From Litomosoides sigmodontis (lineage: Eukaryota; Nematoda; Chromadorea; Rhabditida; Onchocercidae), in contig OY718806.1 in NCBI GenBank assembly GCA_963070105.1, positions 7,151,865 through 7,215,864 of the forward strand: a stretch of DNA of 64,000 bases. The letters run 5' to 3'. The stretch's first letter is position 1. The number at the start of each line of letters is the position of its first letter. Position numbers and translations under genes: made by a program. The notes below the pieces were generated by a model. It searched no databases, had not been told where the DNA came from, and saw only the letters and a program-made list of their open reading frames with translations. Shown here piece by piece: positions 50,529 through 63,031 of the stretch.

Positions 50529-53250
50529 ATGACCGTGAATTATTTAACAGAACTGATTTCCTCTGAGGTACTGAATGGACTGATTCGACGTGGCAGACCG
50601 CTGTTGCTGCCGTCAAAGCTAGCTGGATGCTGTTTTCGTGCAATTGCCGCTGCACCCGCTACATCTTTTATGGTATACTTCTTTCATTTGCAAAAAGAAA
50701 TTTTAAGAGGTAAGCAACATTCCTTATCCGTAAACATCGCAAGCTGAAAAGCGTTTTAGCACCGTGATTTGGAAATTATCAGAGCAAAGCGAGAGCAAAT
50801 GCAGCAAAAGCCCCAACCGAAAAGTGAGCTGCTGTTTGGTTATCAGTTTTCAGATCACATGCTTGAGGCTAGTTTCTATCGCTAATTTTTATAAATTTCA
50901 ATTTTCATTTCCGATGATGTAGTATAACTATATCAGTTTGGTAGTTTAAGGTAAATTGATGTATTTTAAATGCATTTAAATAACAATTTCAGATAGAGTG
51001 GACAGAGAAGAAAGGTTGGTCTCGGCCTCTAATATGTCCACTGCACGACCTAAAAGTGCATCCTGCTGCAAAGGTTGACGGTTTCTTTGTGTGAAGATCA
51101 TACTAAACATTATGGATTGTGCAATTTGAAATTCGTTTATAAGCAGTGAGAAAGCAGTAATTCAGAAACACACAAATGAAAGGATGAATAATAGTAATAA
51201 TGAAGGAGATAGAACTTCGTACATGTTTCTAGGTTTTCCACTATGCGGTTGAACTGTTCGAAGGCATGAAAGCATACAGATGTTCTGATAATAAAATTAA
51301 TTTATTCCGTCCGGAAAAAAACATGGAGCGCATGTGTCGTACTGCAGCTCGAGCTGCTCTGCCGGTTTCCTACATTTTTCTTTCCTTAATCTCTGTAGTT
51401 CGTCAAGCTTAGAAAAGGCTTTTTTAGAACCAAGTTAAAGAGAGGTATGAAATTTTGTTGAAAATTACAGATTTTCGAAATAAATGTCAAGTAGAGGGTC
51501 TTTCTGAAAATTATCGATATTGCGAAGGGAAGTTTAATTAAGAAAAACTAAACAGATGTTGTGCTTGCAAAAAGCATCCATTGAAATAGTGTAGCCGTGG
51601 ATAATTAATTTACGAAAACTTCATCATTCCACACAAAGCCCGTGGCATTGTTTAAGGTGATATCCCAAAGGAAATCATGAGATTGCAATTCACTAAAGTG
51701 GAAAATTTCAAGTAAAATATATAATTGCTTTTCTGCAGAAGAAGGAGAAATTCAAGTCCAATTTAAGCTCCAATTACGTAATCGAAAAAAGGAGAATCTG
51801 AGCTATTTAAAAAACTTTTTTCTCTGAAAAATAAAAGTGAGCTGAAGAAATTTTCAGACATTCGATAAAAATGAACTGAAAAAACTTATCTGTGAATTAG
51901 TAAACATTGACGCAGACTGGGTGCCTGAGTCACCTGGTTCACTCTACATTCGTCCAACGATTATAGCTACAGAGGTTCTAACTTTTGATGCTTTATTTTC
52001 AGTTATAATAAATGAAATAATAATCGTGGAGAGTTATGACTATTGATTCAACTTGTAATAAAGAACAAGTTAGTCTGTTTCCAAAAATGTTTTTAAGCCA
52101 ACTCTTGGAGTGTCACATTCACAGCAAGCTTTACTTTTCGTATTGACTGGTCCAGTTGGACAGTACTACTCGACAGGATTCAAACCTATTTCATTATATG
52201 CCGATCCAACCTATTGCCGATCATTTCCTGGTGGCGTTGGGCAGTATAAAATGGGCTGGTAAGATTCTTTTTTTAGAACTACAAGTGTGATTGTCTGTCT
52301 AATTGCTATCGGTTATTTCTCCTGAAAACCATTGCAAACGTACTGAATAATGACATTTCATTGATAAAAGATTTAGTAGTTCTTGCCTTGGAAATATCTT
52401 CCTTCTCGGCGTTTCAGTAATTATGCGCCAACTATATTAGTCAGTAAAATAGCAGCCTCGAAAAATTGCCAGCAGGTGCTGTGGTTGCACGGTGAAGAGC
52501 AATGGATCACAGAAGTAGGAGCGATGAACATCTTCATATACTGGAAGAATGAACAAGGAGGTTATTATGATCTTCCTTCTGAATCGGTTTAGAAGTATAT
52601 TCTTTTATGTGAAATGTTCTAATAGAATTCAATTTGCTTTCTACTATTCCTTCTTCTGTTACTTCAAATCAATCTTTAGATGATGAATTAGTAACAGCAC
52701 CGCTGTACGATGGGATAATATTGCCCGGCATTACCAGAGATAGCATTTTGCATTTGGGAAGGCGGATGGATGATATTAAAGTTACTGAACGCTACGTTCA
52801 AATTGGAGAAATTCAAAAAGCCATCAAAGAAGAAAGGGTAGGTTTAGGTTTAGTTTCTTCTACAAAAGAGAAGTGGAAACTTGAATCTGTATTTCTTTGT
52901 TGCATTTATGCACAGCAGTATTCTTCTAGCAAAGAAAAAGTTGAGTGGTTTGCATTAATTTCATTAAATGTAATTTGCTATGTCACTCACGCTTCAGCAA
53001 ATCAAAATTCCATGTATTTTGTATGAAAAGGAAATTGCAGATGTACGAAATGTTTGGCAGTGGTACAGCTTGTGTTGTTTCTCCAGTGGATCGAATCTTA
53101 TATAAAAATCCGTCTACTGGAGATTTCGAAGAAATGCTAATACCAACAATGATCCACGAGCCCAATCTTATGCAAAAACTTTACCAAACAGTGGTTGACA
53201 TACAGGTTATTCATTTGAAAAAACATAATTTGCGTATCTCAGAAAGTTTA

Positions 53251-53284
<34 letters not shown>

Positions 53285-53412
53285 TGATATTCAATAATAT
53301 ATATCATTGAATAAAACTTGCCGAATGCTCATTACAGTACGGAAAAACAAAGATGCCAGAATGGACAGTGGAAGTTGCCTCATTTTCTCGGTCAACCACG
53401 TCCACCTCTTGA
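50529..53412 (+). CDS. bcat-1: Branched-chain amino acid aminotransferase (apparent 1-base frameshift in exon 2)
   Basis: A PLP enzyme transferring amino groups between Leu/Ile/Val and 2-oxoglutarate. Exons: 50529-50672, 50760-50868, 50993-51073, 51233-51364, 51858-51974, 52098-52258, 52418-52560, 52680-52837, 53041-53205, 53338-53412; about 427 aa if one extra base is discounted. Motifs: [67 protein letters not shown] (the PLP Lys), [35 protein letters not shown]. The N-terminal 45 residues, basic and hydrophobic, may target mitochondria. Two oddities: A5 at 50820-50824 shifts the frame within exon 2, and exon 2 seems to end at a GC donor. The redox CXXC of human BCATs is CVVS here. Confidence 0.92.
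50820..50824 (+). other. bcat-1: Apparent +1 frameshift site in bcat-1 exon 2
   Basis: Upstream of this A5 run, the conserved reading (HRDLEII...QQKPQPK) uses one frame. Downstream, the equally conserved [14 protein letters not shown] uses the next frame. Four As instead of five would join them and restore exon phases on both sides. It could be an assembly homopolymer error or a real lesion. Confidence 0.75.
53256..53281. repeat. (AT)n microsatellite in bcat-1 last intron
   Basis: About 13 uninterrupted TA dinucleotides within the final intron of the BCAT gene; simple sequence only. Confidence 0.9.
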
Positions 53413-53693
53413 AGACTTTACTGAACTTAAAAGGATGAAGAAAATGTTGAATTTGTGTAATACTCAATATATTTGTATCTTCTGCATTTCATAATTTACC
53501 AATTTTATCTTTATAAATCTATGTTAACCTATCAGTAAAACGTGTGCATTCTATGAACCAATTTTCTCAATTTGTTTACACTAGAAACAGCATAGTCAGA
53601 AAAATTTACAAAATGTAACTTTAAATAACAGAAATGTTAGCAAGTGAAACTATTCTTATTTTCTTGAAATCATTTGATGTGATTTCCAGTTCT

Positions 53694-56600
53694 CTATAAG
53701 ACTTGTTTTCGTTTCCGATCTTCGAGCGGGTTATGCTGTAAATTTAAATTATACGAAAGTTCGTAGTTGGAAATAATAAAAAGGACGGAAATTATTGCCT
53801 TTGAAACTAAATACACTGGAATGACAATAGCGCTTTCTAATATCCATATTTCACCGAACCCCAAATAAATTCATTACTATACCATACGTTCAAACTTACA
53901 TAAGTGGCATTAAAATGCTTGATCCGAACAGTAACTGGACTAAACGTAGCAAGTCTTTCATGGTTCTTGAAGCTTAGTGTTACCGGATATCCGGGAATGC
54001 CATGAACTTCAAGAAATTCAGTCTTACCAAAGTCGAGAAGCACTTCTGCAGTCAACTAAAATATTCATTTTCTTACAAATCGACCACTCAATGATTTATT
54101 TTTTCCAAAATCTATTAAAGAGATAAGGACATTTCCCCTATTGTGTTTTCTCTTTTATTATCATGTTTGTTCCATGAAGTTATGGAAGAGGTAGTAATGA
54201 AATTAACCGTTGGTGTGTAAAGTACAGAAGGCAATGTAACAGTATCATTGATCGGGAACTGGAGGAAAAATGCATAAAGTTTGGAATGTGATGTGTGCGG
54301 CATCCATGCCATGTCGCGCCTCATTCTGTACTCGTTTGGTAGACTTATCGTGTACCTTTAATCAGAATTTAATTGTTGGCTAGTGGGCATGAATATAACG
54401 GTTCCATAGACCTATAAAGCCTTGAAAACGCTTACCAAATGTAGAGAGAATCATTCTGATACATCCATGGATAAGTGTCAAAAATGGCTTCTCCATTCCT
54501 TTTTATCCACCTACCAAGTTCACGAAGTCGATCCTCAAAAATGGGTGCTATCATTCCCGATTTATCTGGACCAACATTCAATAGCAAATTTCCATTGCAA
54601 GCAATAGTCCTCACCAGCTGACCAATGAGATATGCTACTGTGTTTACGTCGTCACTCTGAATTTTTTACACTTTGAGATTTTCCAGCTTCCTTACCAAAA
54701 CTCATCCACCGTTATTCCTAGAAGTTAAACCTACTCTTCTGAGATTTTTTGCTTCTCTTATTCTCACTTTTTTCCATTTTTCTGAACTTGCCACATATTT
54801 CTGGCTAATCTCATTGTATCCTCTCCTGAGAGAAATTTGTGCAGCAGAACGAACTAAATTTTTGTCAAAGTATAACTTACTCGCATGTTCCGGCGATATC
54901 CCCATGACTTCTTATCAAGTGTAAGACAATTTTCCCACTTGCGTTTTAATAAATAGCCTTAAAGAAATCTGCCTTCCTCAAGAAATAATTATGTCTTTAA
55001 ATTCATAATTAGATTCATTAATACAAATTTTTGAGCAAAGTTTTACAATTTTCCTTGCAAATTTACCAAACCTCGCCACTCCATAACTTCAAAAAAAGAA
55101 ACCTGGATCAAAATGATCTGAATATGTTAAGAAACCTCCATGTTTACCGGAGATACCTTCTCCCCATCGATCATTCACAACCACGGTATTCTTCACAGGA
55201 CTGAAAACACGAACATTTTAGGACCAGCTGATAAAAATAGTGGAGAATGACTCATTTTGAAGCAGAGTGATTTCGAAATGTCGTTTTACTTCGTTGAGCA
55301 AGAGAAAAAACGGTTACCGCGACTTCCTAATGAAAAACATTTATATTAACTCTGAATCGTTAACCTTGAATTATAAAGCCATGCTATGAATTCTTTCGAT
55401 TTCCAATAATTATCACTCATTTCCCAGTCTCCATCACTCCAGATTATTTCAGGCTCATATTTTCTCACTATTTCCAACATTTGTGGATACGACACGTACT
55501 GTAATTGTGTTTTTAAGTTACGTAGTTAATAAAAATTTTTTGATGATTTATAATGTAATAAAACCGAATAAAAACCACTGGCCTTTACATAATCATTCGT
55601 ACTGTATTTGCGATCATTAATGTAATAACGATTAAACCACTCGTATTGTGAAAAATAAAGGCCGAAATGAACTTTCGATTCCAAAAATGCGTTCCTTAAT
55701 TCACCTGTAACTGAACTTAAAAAGCAAGAAAGACATTTGGTCATATATAACTGCCATAAATTATCACAAGAATTGAGGAAGGTGCCAATCAAAAGAAATG
55801 ACAACACATTTTTACCCATTAAACATGCACAGTTGTAATTTTCATCAAGAACTGGTTCGAGACCACCCCAACTAAATTAAATAAGTAGGCACCATACCAA
55901 CAATATCTCGGTGCGGCCCAATATCAACTGAGTTCCAGTTCCACGAAGTTACGCTTGGCCACATCGTAAAGCCTTCATGATGCTTGCTTGTGAACACAAA
56001 ATATCTTCAAACTAAGCGTTTCTTCCATATAATTATAGTATTACTTGCGCAAAATAAAAATCATGTTCACGCAAAACATAAGAATAGTTACCTCGCTCCG
56101 GACGCTTCAACGATATTCCGAAAGACGGAAGCATTGAAGTGTTCAGCTGTGAACTGAAATACTGCTTGTCTGACAATTGAAAAGTAAGCACAATTTGGAA
56201 CAGTTTCATAAATCTCTACTTTCGGAAGACTTCAAAATGCAAATTCCAGCAATGTCCTTGTTCATTTTTGTCCATTAATGATACTTGCATCGGAGCATTA
56301 GAGTTTGACATACATCTTGAGCGAAATCGGCATAGGTGATAGCCGGTTTGTAATATTTTTTCATAAACTGGATAATATCTGAGTTATTTGATACTTTCCA
56401 TGCGTACCACATCCATTCCGAACTGGAAACAACTTTCACATTGTGTGAAAAACTTTCAACAACCTAAGCGATATTTTTTTTTCGAAAAAAAGTAAGTATA
56501 ATTTCATTACTTTCAATAACTTACAAGATTGATGTATAACCACTTACTGAATTGCCGGTACTGAATAAACTCCCCAGTGACAAAATATACCAAATTTCGC

Positions 56601-57035
56601 ATTTCGATACCAATGTGGTATTGGTCTCGAGTCGATTGAGTCCCAAGTTGGCTGAATGCTTAACTTATTTGCTTGATGAATTATGAGAATTAGTAGGTTA
56701 ACAATTTTATTAGCTACTAAATGATGTTAGTGGAACTTCAGAACTTAAAAGTCAGTTGGAGCTACGAAGGAAGCTTCTCTCTAAATGAATAATTATATCT
56801 AAAGAATATTGACACATTTCTCACTGCATAATTAAAAACGTGCAGCGTACGCCATCAGACATGAGCGCCCACTCCAAATTTCTTCGCCCGCAAGGACCCT
56901 CCCACTCTCCTCTCCCCCCTTGGCCTAATTATTACAAAGCACAAATTGGCCTACCAAATAACGTCTCCCTTGCATCTGTTGTAGAGCATCAGTGTTAATT
57001 AACAAAATAAAAACCCCGAAGCTAAGGGTATTCAT
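53694..57035 (-). CDS. FUCA1: Alpha-L-fucosidase, GH29 (lysosomal/secreted)
   Basis: Removes alpha-L-fucose from glycoconjugates. Exons (minus): 57035-56955, 56651-56548, 56422-56314, 56153-56092, 56004-55898, 55704-55583, 55498-55365, 55200-55103, 54957-54881, 54656-54436, 54355-54208, 54055-53900, 53735-53694; phases match, 486 aa (human FUCA1 466). The signal peptide is [17 protein letters not shown], joined to [20 protein letters not shown]29 motifs: [61 protein letters not shown] (the nucleophile Asp), [48 protein letters not shown]. The exon 6 donor appears to be GC (after 55583). The last 13 codons (53735-53694) are the least certain exon. It converges on bcat-1 with about 280 bp between stop codons. 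Confidence 0.94.
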
Positions 57036-58158
57036 CACTACTGGTAATGCAGCACTTCTCGTTTTTACCGTCTGCAATCGAAGATTGGTGTAGATCAGTC
57101 ACGCAGTCTTAACGCTATACATCAGATAGCCCACTCTTGAAATTCCGATTTGGATCTCCCGACTTGCTATCTCAATTTTCCGAACCCCATTCATTAACAA
57201 TATAAAGACATTGTGTTTTCTCTGAAGTTCACTGGAACTGACTTTTATAGGCTATTTTCAAATCAGCTTTTTGACAAAAAAGCGCCGAAACAAGGAAATA
57301 TGTGCGGACTGAAACAATCGGACCATAACTTTATCAAACTACCTACTGCTTTTCAGTTTTCTCCTTTCACCATTACAAGACGCTCAGTGTTTCCCTCGGA
57401 TATAATTAACTTCAGAGCTACTATTATTATTTTTAATATCTACCATCTCTTTTATCGCCATCTTCCAGAAGCCCTTGCGCAATGCACTATACAAAAAACA
57501 CGACTTCGACATTAATCAGAAGACTGAGCTTAAATGTGCATCAATTTTATTTCAATGATCTGGCTAAACATTACTCACAAAAAAGATCGTCCAATACGTA
57601 TCATTAATGTACGATGCATTTGTACTCTAACGCAATGCCTGATATCTTGAAAACCGCACTAAATTCATCTATCCAATATTCAAAACAATAGTGAATAACT
57701 GATTTCGCTGTATGTCCCTAGCATTGAGACAGAGAAAAGTATTACAAGCAAAAAGATAAAAGAGAAAACATTAGTATTTATATTTGCCTACATCTGCCAT
57801 ATGTACAAGAAAAGAAACTGACCCAGTAGTTCTAGAATTGGCAGACTCAACGTTAAAGCAAAGATAAGGCCAAGCATATTACAATGCAATAAGCCTCCGA
57901 AATAATCTAAGCAAATATTGCAGGGCAAAAGTAATATCAAAAATATAAAAAACAGGAAAGGAGAAAATGACATAAAGAATCCTAAGAAAAATAATTCGTA
58001 AAAGACGAAAAGGACATTTTGTTTTGACACTTTGAAGTTAAATCAGTAATGCACCCAGAAACACCAAGTTTACAAAGCAAATTCCGCTTTTTTTCATATA
58101 ACACATTACATTATTTCGATCAACCTGACGTTTCCTTCACACAAATTTGTGTCACATT
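57036..58158. other. Intergenic between ucr-2 and fucosidase (both minus)
   Basis: A 1.1 kb AT-rich gap holding the ucr-2 3'UTR and the fucosidase promoter. Open frames on both strands (57213-57515, 57788-58030) lack motifs and partners. Confidence 0.4.
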
Positions 58159-58250
58159 TTACAACTGATCGAGGTAAGGTACTTGATATATATTTCCATA
58201 AGAAGCAAGCGTTAACTTCGATTTCATTTGGTCCGCTGCCTGCAGTTTAG

Positions 58251-58333
<83 letters not shown>

Positions 58334-60791
58334 AACATTATAAATCATAGACGAGAGATCGTGAGATCACGAGACACTTTTTGAAAAAATGAAAGAAATT
58401 GTAAATGGTGAAGTAAGTTGCTAGCTTTTCGCAGAAATGTTATATAAGTAATACATATTACGCTAACCTTTGTAATGTCAGTCATGTTGACAGAGGCTAC
58501 CGCTTGTAATAAATTGGAAACAGTTTCTGTTTTCCCAGTTGCAAGAATCTGCGCAGCTCGGTCTAGCGCCACATTTTCAGTTGACTCGGCTCGGTTTAGA
58601 ATGTTCATCGTAGCTATATTCCTGAATCAACAATCAAGTATAGGAACAACAAAAATTCACTGCTGTAAGAGAAAATATAACTATACGGAAAATAAAAAAA
58701 AAGGGGGGGAGAGAGTGGGGAAGGAAAAGAAAAAACATTAACTTTGCTGCTTGCAACGCAGAATCATCGATTGTGAAGGATTTTACGGCTTTTATCGCTG
58801 CATCACAGAGGGGACCAATGTGATCAGCTTCGGAAACGATATAAATACCGGCAAGCCCTTCATCTGCATATACTTCCGATATGGCAGAAATGCCGAACGG
58901 ATAACCACTTGAAGCTTTCTGAAGAATGGATTCAATGCTTCCTCAAATCAACAACAACAGTAGTAATGAACAACTGGTATTTCTTGCATTTTTCACCAAA
59001 AAAAATGGTTAGAGAAAAGTAAATTCAAAATATGCATATACGTAATAACTAACAAAGATTGCTTTTGTTACTGCACCTTGTCCAACACCTGCAGCATATT
59101 TTACTGCAGCACCCTGACCAATGGCAGCGCTCAGAACTGCTTGTACTGCTACACTCTAAAATTTAAGATTTGGTCATAGAATTCCTTAGTGAAGGCACAC
59201 ATAATACAAATATGTAGAAATACAAGAAGCCTTGGTACTGGTACCTCAAAGTTTTCTTGAATGACAAAAAAAAGTAGACATATTATGCACATGATTTCTC
59301 TAAAATTATTACTTTGAGGCTTTTCAAAGACGCTCCTTTGCCAACGATCGCAACGTGCGCTTCCTTCATCAAATGTTTATGACGCTTCTCTCCACCATAA
59401 TATGGAGATGGTTTTGGTGAAACTGAGCTTCCTTCTGGCAATGTAAATTGACTGCTCGCATAATCTAATATTTGATCATGCGGGATGTTCACTCCCACAA
59501 TCACAGCGTTTCCTGTCACCATTTGCGAGGTCTGAAAAGAACCGGAAATAAAAGTTCATTGTTCCAGAACTTTCGATAAAATGGAGGAAATAACCAAACC
59601 GACCCAAGAAGGCGATCTATTAGGTATGTTGAAAACATACTGCAAATTTTTCCATTTTGCGATGACTGAATTTGCCAATGCTTTCCTCTTTTGCATATAA
59701 ATAATTTCCAAGGGAACCATTTCGAAAAGCTGCCTAAAAGACTGGCAAATATGTTATATTTTCGTACCAATAACTACTACAAAACACAAAGCATTAAAAA
59801 TTTCGATCAACATATTAATAACATAACACCAGTCAAATAAATAAAACAAAATATTACATCATGCAAATCCTCTACAAGCATATCGTACGGCTTAAGATAA
59901 TTGCGATCGATCCTCAGTGTTTCCTTGAAATCTTCGATATCCCATGGTTTAAACGCTGGTTGGGCCAGTTCTCCTAATAAAGATAACCCTACTGGAGCGC
60001 GATCTCTAATTACTGACATTTGCACTGCAAGCAAGTCGCGTGTCATCATCCCATTCTGAAATTGGGGCTTCTCTGTTTAAAGACCAATGTAAATTGGTGT
60101 ATTTGACAAAAATTCCTATGTACTTATCAAACTCACCACAACAGCGCCGGCAGAACCGCACTGCCAAAGTAACTGTGCACCATAATACCTTTGAGAATCA
60201 CCTCCAATGCAATTCCGAATGTGATGAACTAAACCTGCTTCGTCAGGCATTTCATACCGAGTTCCCGCTCGATAAGCCACTACCAATTGTGCTACTGGAC
60301 CGCCAAGATCCACTGAAGCAACTGTCAATCCGTTTGGTAAGCGCGATATCTTAAACAAGTATATTAACATCTGTTAATATAATTTTTAATTAAAATTGTA
60401 GCATGAAACACAAATACCTTCTCTTCTGCGATAGCGATAATATTCCGAGCAGGTACGCTAGTTGATGCGAGTCGTCTCTGAAATAGTGTAAACTTGAATT
60501 CCAATTTCAAAACGGCTATGACATTTCCTATCAAGATGAAATAATAACTCTATTCGTTTTAAGAAAAGACATAAACTAAGGAATAATTGAATTCATCCAG
60601 AACATTAACTTTAGAATGGACAACAGATCTGCTAGTCAAAAATCGAAAACCAGACTTGCCCTTTGATTTTACCATAATTGCACTCCATTATACTACACGC
60701 CGCACAATTACATTACCTATTACTTGTATTGTGTCATATAAAAAGAAAAAAGAAAACTTGCAGACACGGTGTACCATCGACGTGAAATCAT
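58159..60791 (-). CDS. ucr-2: Cytochrome b-c1 complex core protein 2 (UQCRC2, M16 family)
   Basis: A matrix-facing core subunit of respiratory complex III, related to mitochondrial processing peptidase but catalytically inactive. Exons (minus): 60791-60768, 60477-60418, 60349-60137, 60055-59858, 59733-59641, 59531-59313, 59155-59050, 58941-58743, 58621-58468, 58239-58159; phases match, 448 aa (human 453). The N-terminus is a plausible mitochondrial presequence (MISRRWYT, RRLASTS). Family stretches: ISRLPNGLTVASVDLGGPVA, YRAGTRYEMPDEAGLVHHI, AAFRNGSLGNYLYAKEE, GAAVKYAAGVGQGAVTKAI, SAISEVYADEGLAGIYIVSEA, LTLASYGNIYQVPYLDQL. The Zn motif HXXEH of active M16 peptidases is absent, as expected. The first 24-nt exon is the least certain. 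The last exon lies beyond an AT microsatellite. Confidence 0.92.
58251..58330. repeat. (AT)n microsatellite, about 40 units, in ucr-2 last intron
   Basis: An uninterrupted alternating AT tract of about 80 bp inside the final intron (58240-58467) of the ucr-2 gene. Likely length-polymorphic. Confidence 0.95.
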
Positions 60792-61701
60792 GGCGGTCTT
60801 ATAAATTCCACACAAAGTTTAAAGCCACGCAATTTAGAAAATCTGAAAGATTGAAAATGCTTTACTAATAGTGAAATTTAATTGCTAAAAAATAGCATGA
60901 AACCACGATAATTACTAGAATACACGAATAGTGCCCACTAACAATACTATCTTGACAGCAGCTCGCTGCGTTCTCAGCCTCTCTGAGCAACTGTCACGCA
61001 ACGCCGCGGCTTTCGCATGCAACGGGAACGAAACAACCAGCCAACTATGAAGATTTCAAACGTCTAATTGCCGTGATGAGGTTTGGGTGATGATAACTGG
61101 TTCAATTGTTAGGGAGATGCTAGGCCTCGTACTATTTTCAAAGTCTGAAGAATATTACGAGCAATAATAGTTCAGAATGAATGGACAGTAAAGATTGCCA
61201 AGAATGTAAAACATGGTGTGGGGAAGCAACGGAAAATTAATTGAATAGCCCTGATCACATTTAGTATATGTGGAAGTGAATAACGCAAACTGCGTACACT
61301 CGGTCTGAGCTTATAGTATCATCTGGTTGTAGGCTTTTATGTTGACATCAATCCTGTTCAATTTAGTCACGATGAACTTTTTGAAAGTTTAAAATAGTCT
61401 AGAGTTGTTACTCAGCTGCCTCACTACTGTTTGTGATCCATTTCCTCGTTGGCTTTTTTTTTGTTTACTTGTTCTTGCTCTCTTTGACTTTTTACTTGTC
61501 CTTTATTTACTTGTTCTCTTTGGCTGCGTTAAGTGAAACTGCGCGCTATGAACTTCAACATATCGTATTTTAGTCGTACCATAAACCAGATATACGTGTA
61601 TATTCGCGCAAATTTATGAGTATATGTGAAGGAAACATCAATCATCCAAGAGCAGAAGATTTCGAAGAGTGCATAGAACAAGTAAATATAAGAGTTTTGC
61701 A
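60792..61701. other. Divergent intergenic region between ucr-2 (-) and TGN38-like (+)
   Basis: About 0.9 kb between start codons. It contains a less AT-rich island at about 60950-61030 that may mark a promoter or 5' non-coding exon. No coding exon chain found. Confidence 0.4.
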
Positions 61702-63031
61702 ATGGTATTCCAGTGGTTTTTGTCCTTGTTGCTCTGCTTGTTGTGTGATTGGCCGTGTACAAGTGGTGATGAAAGTTTAAAGGAAATTAACGGTAAGAAA
61801 ATTGTTCTTTAGTTAAAATTTTAATTTGTATATTTTCTGCATACTTTCGCATCGTTTCTTTGTGTAACGTATATGTGTGCAGCAGTTCTTTTGTAGGCAC
61901 CAAATTGCTTGATCCAATGACCAAAAAGAACCGAGTGAGTGAAACAACTGCTTTGTGGATTGCTGCTGGTTTTAGCAATGTGAATTTTATTCTTCACTAA
62001 CTTTGAGTGATAAATGATATCTTAGTTTTAACTTAATGAGGAAATTCATTTTTCAGTACTGAAGCACTAAACTGATTTGTTTTTATTTAGAATACGAATG
62101 ATACGGTTGTGGTAACATCACAAAAACCTCTGCAACATGCTGCATCATCAGCATCAGTAGTAAGGGCAGCACAAATGGTGTCTGTACAAACATCAACACG
62201 ACAAGTTGGTCTTTCTTTAGCTGCTAACCAAAATCCGAAACAAGGACGTCATAGCATGCAAGCTTCCGACGAATTTGGTGCTTATCCATCGACACTCCAG
62301 GTTGATTCTTTTATTTTTTAAATCAATTTCTCATTGTCGGAATTTTCTAGGAATAAGGAGTAAGAATCAAGAACTGAAAAACTGCAATGTCAGAAAAGTG
62401 ATAGGGGAATAATATACGCAACGATGATAACTTCAGCGAAAGAGAAAGCTTCAGTATTGCTCCAAAAAACGTCGCAATCATGGAGGGAATAAAGATGGTG
62501 ATTGAATTGTCTCCAACTTCGGCATTGATGAGTCCTGAAATTTAAATAATGATAGGGATTTATATTCAGTAGTGTACTATATCGCAATATGCTATTGCTC
62601 TCTGTGCGTGCTCTCCGTTCTATTGCTTTTATTACTGATGTCCCGATTTAGGCATTCGTCAGAGTCGATGAGTTTAATGAATCTGAAGACACTCATTTTC
62701 TTTACTACATTGTTGTATTTGGTGTTGTTATTGTTTGCATATACATTGCTTCACACAACAAGAAGAAGATTCTTGGTGAGTTTTTTGTTTGTAAGAAAGT
62801 TTGCACCACTTTCTTTCAAACCGTCTCATAGGATATTAATACACTGCAAGATATTTTGATTGGCGCGTGCTTTGTTTAGAGCCTTTTTTTGATAATATTG
62901 GCGCTATATTTTCAGGCTTCATTATTGAAGGGCGTAGACCTTCAAACAGTGCACGACGAACAGCTCTACGTTATAGGCGTCTGAGCCAGCATGACGATAA
63001 TGTGTCTGATCCCGCAAGTGTGATTTATTAG
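61702..63031 (+). CDS. tgn-38: TGN38-like trans-Golgi network integral membrane protein
   Basis: A single-pass type I protein cycling between trans-Golgi network and plasma membrane. Exons: 61702-61792, 61897-61934, 62091-62300, 62652-62775, 62916-63031; phases match, 192 aa. The signal peptide is MVFQWFLSLLLCLLCDWPC. The lumenal region is short, polar and Ser/Gln/Thr-rich (about residues 25-115), poorly conserved as in mammalian TGN46. The conserved C-terminal part has an acidic stretch (DEFNESEDTHF), a TM helix (LYYIVVFGVVIVCIYIA), the membrane-proximal SHNKKKILGFIIEGRRPS, and a cytosolic tail with YRRL, the YXXphi endocytic/sorting signal equivalent to YQRL of rat TGN38. A gap-free match of the TM-to-tail order is the main evidence. 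Confidence 0.88.
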
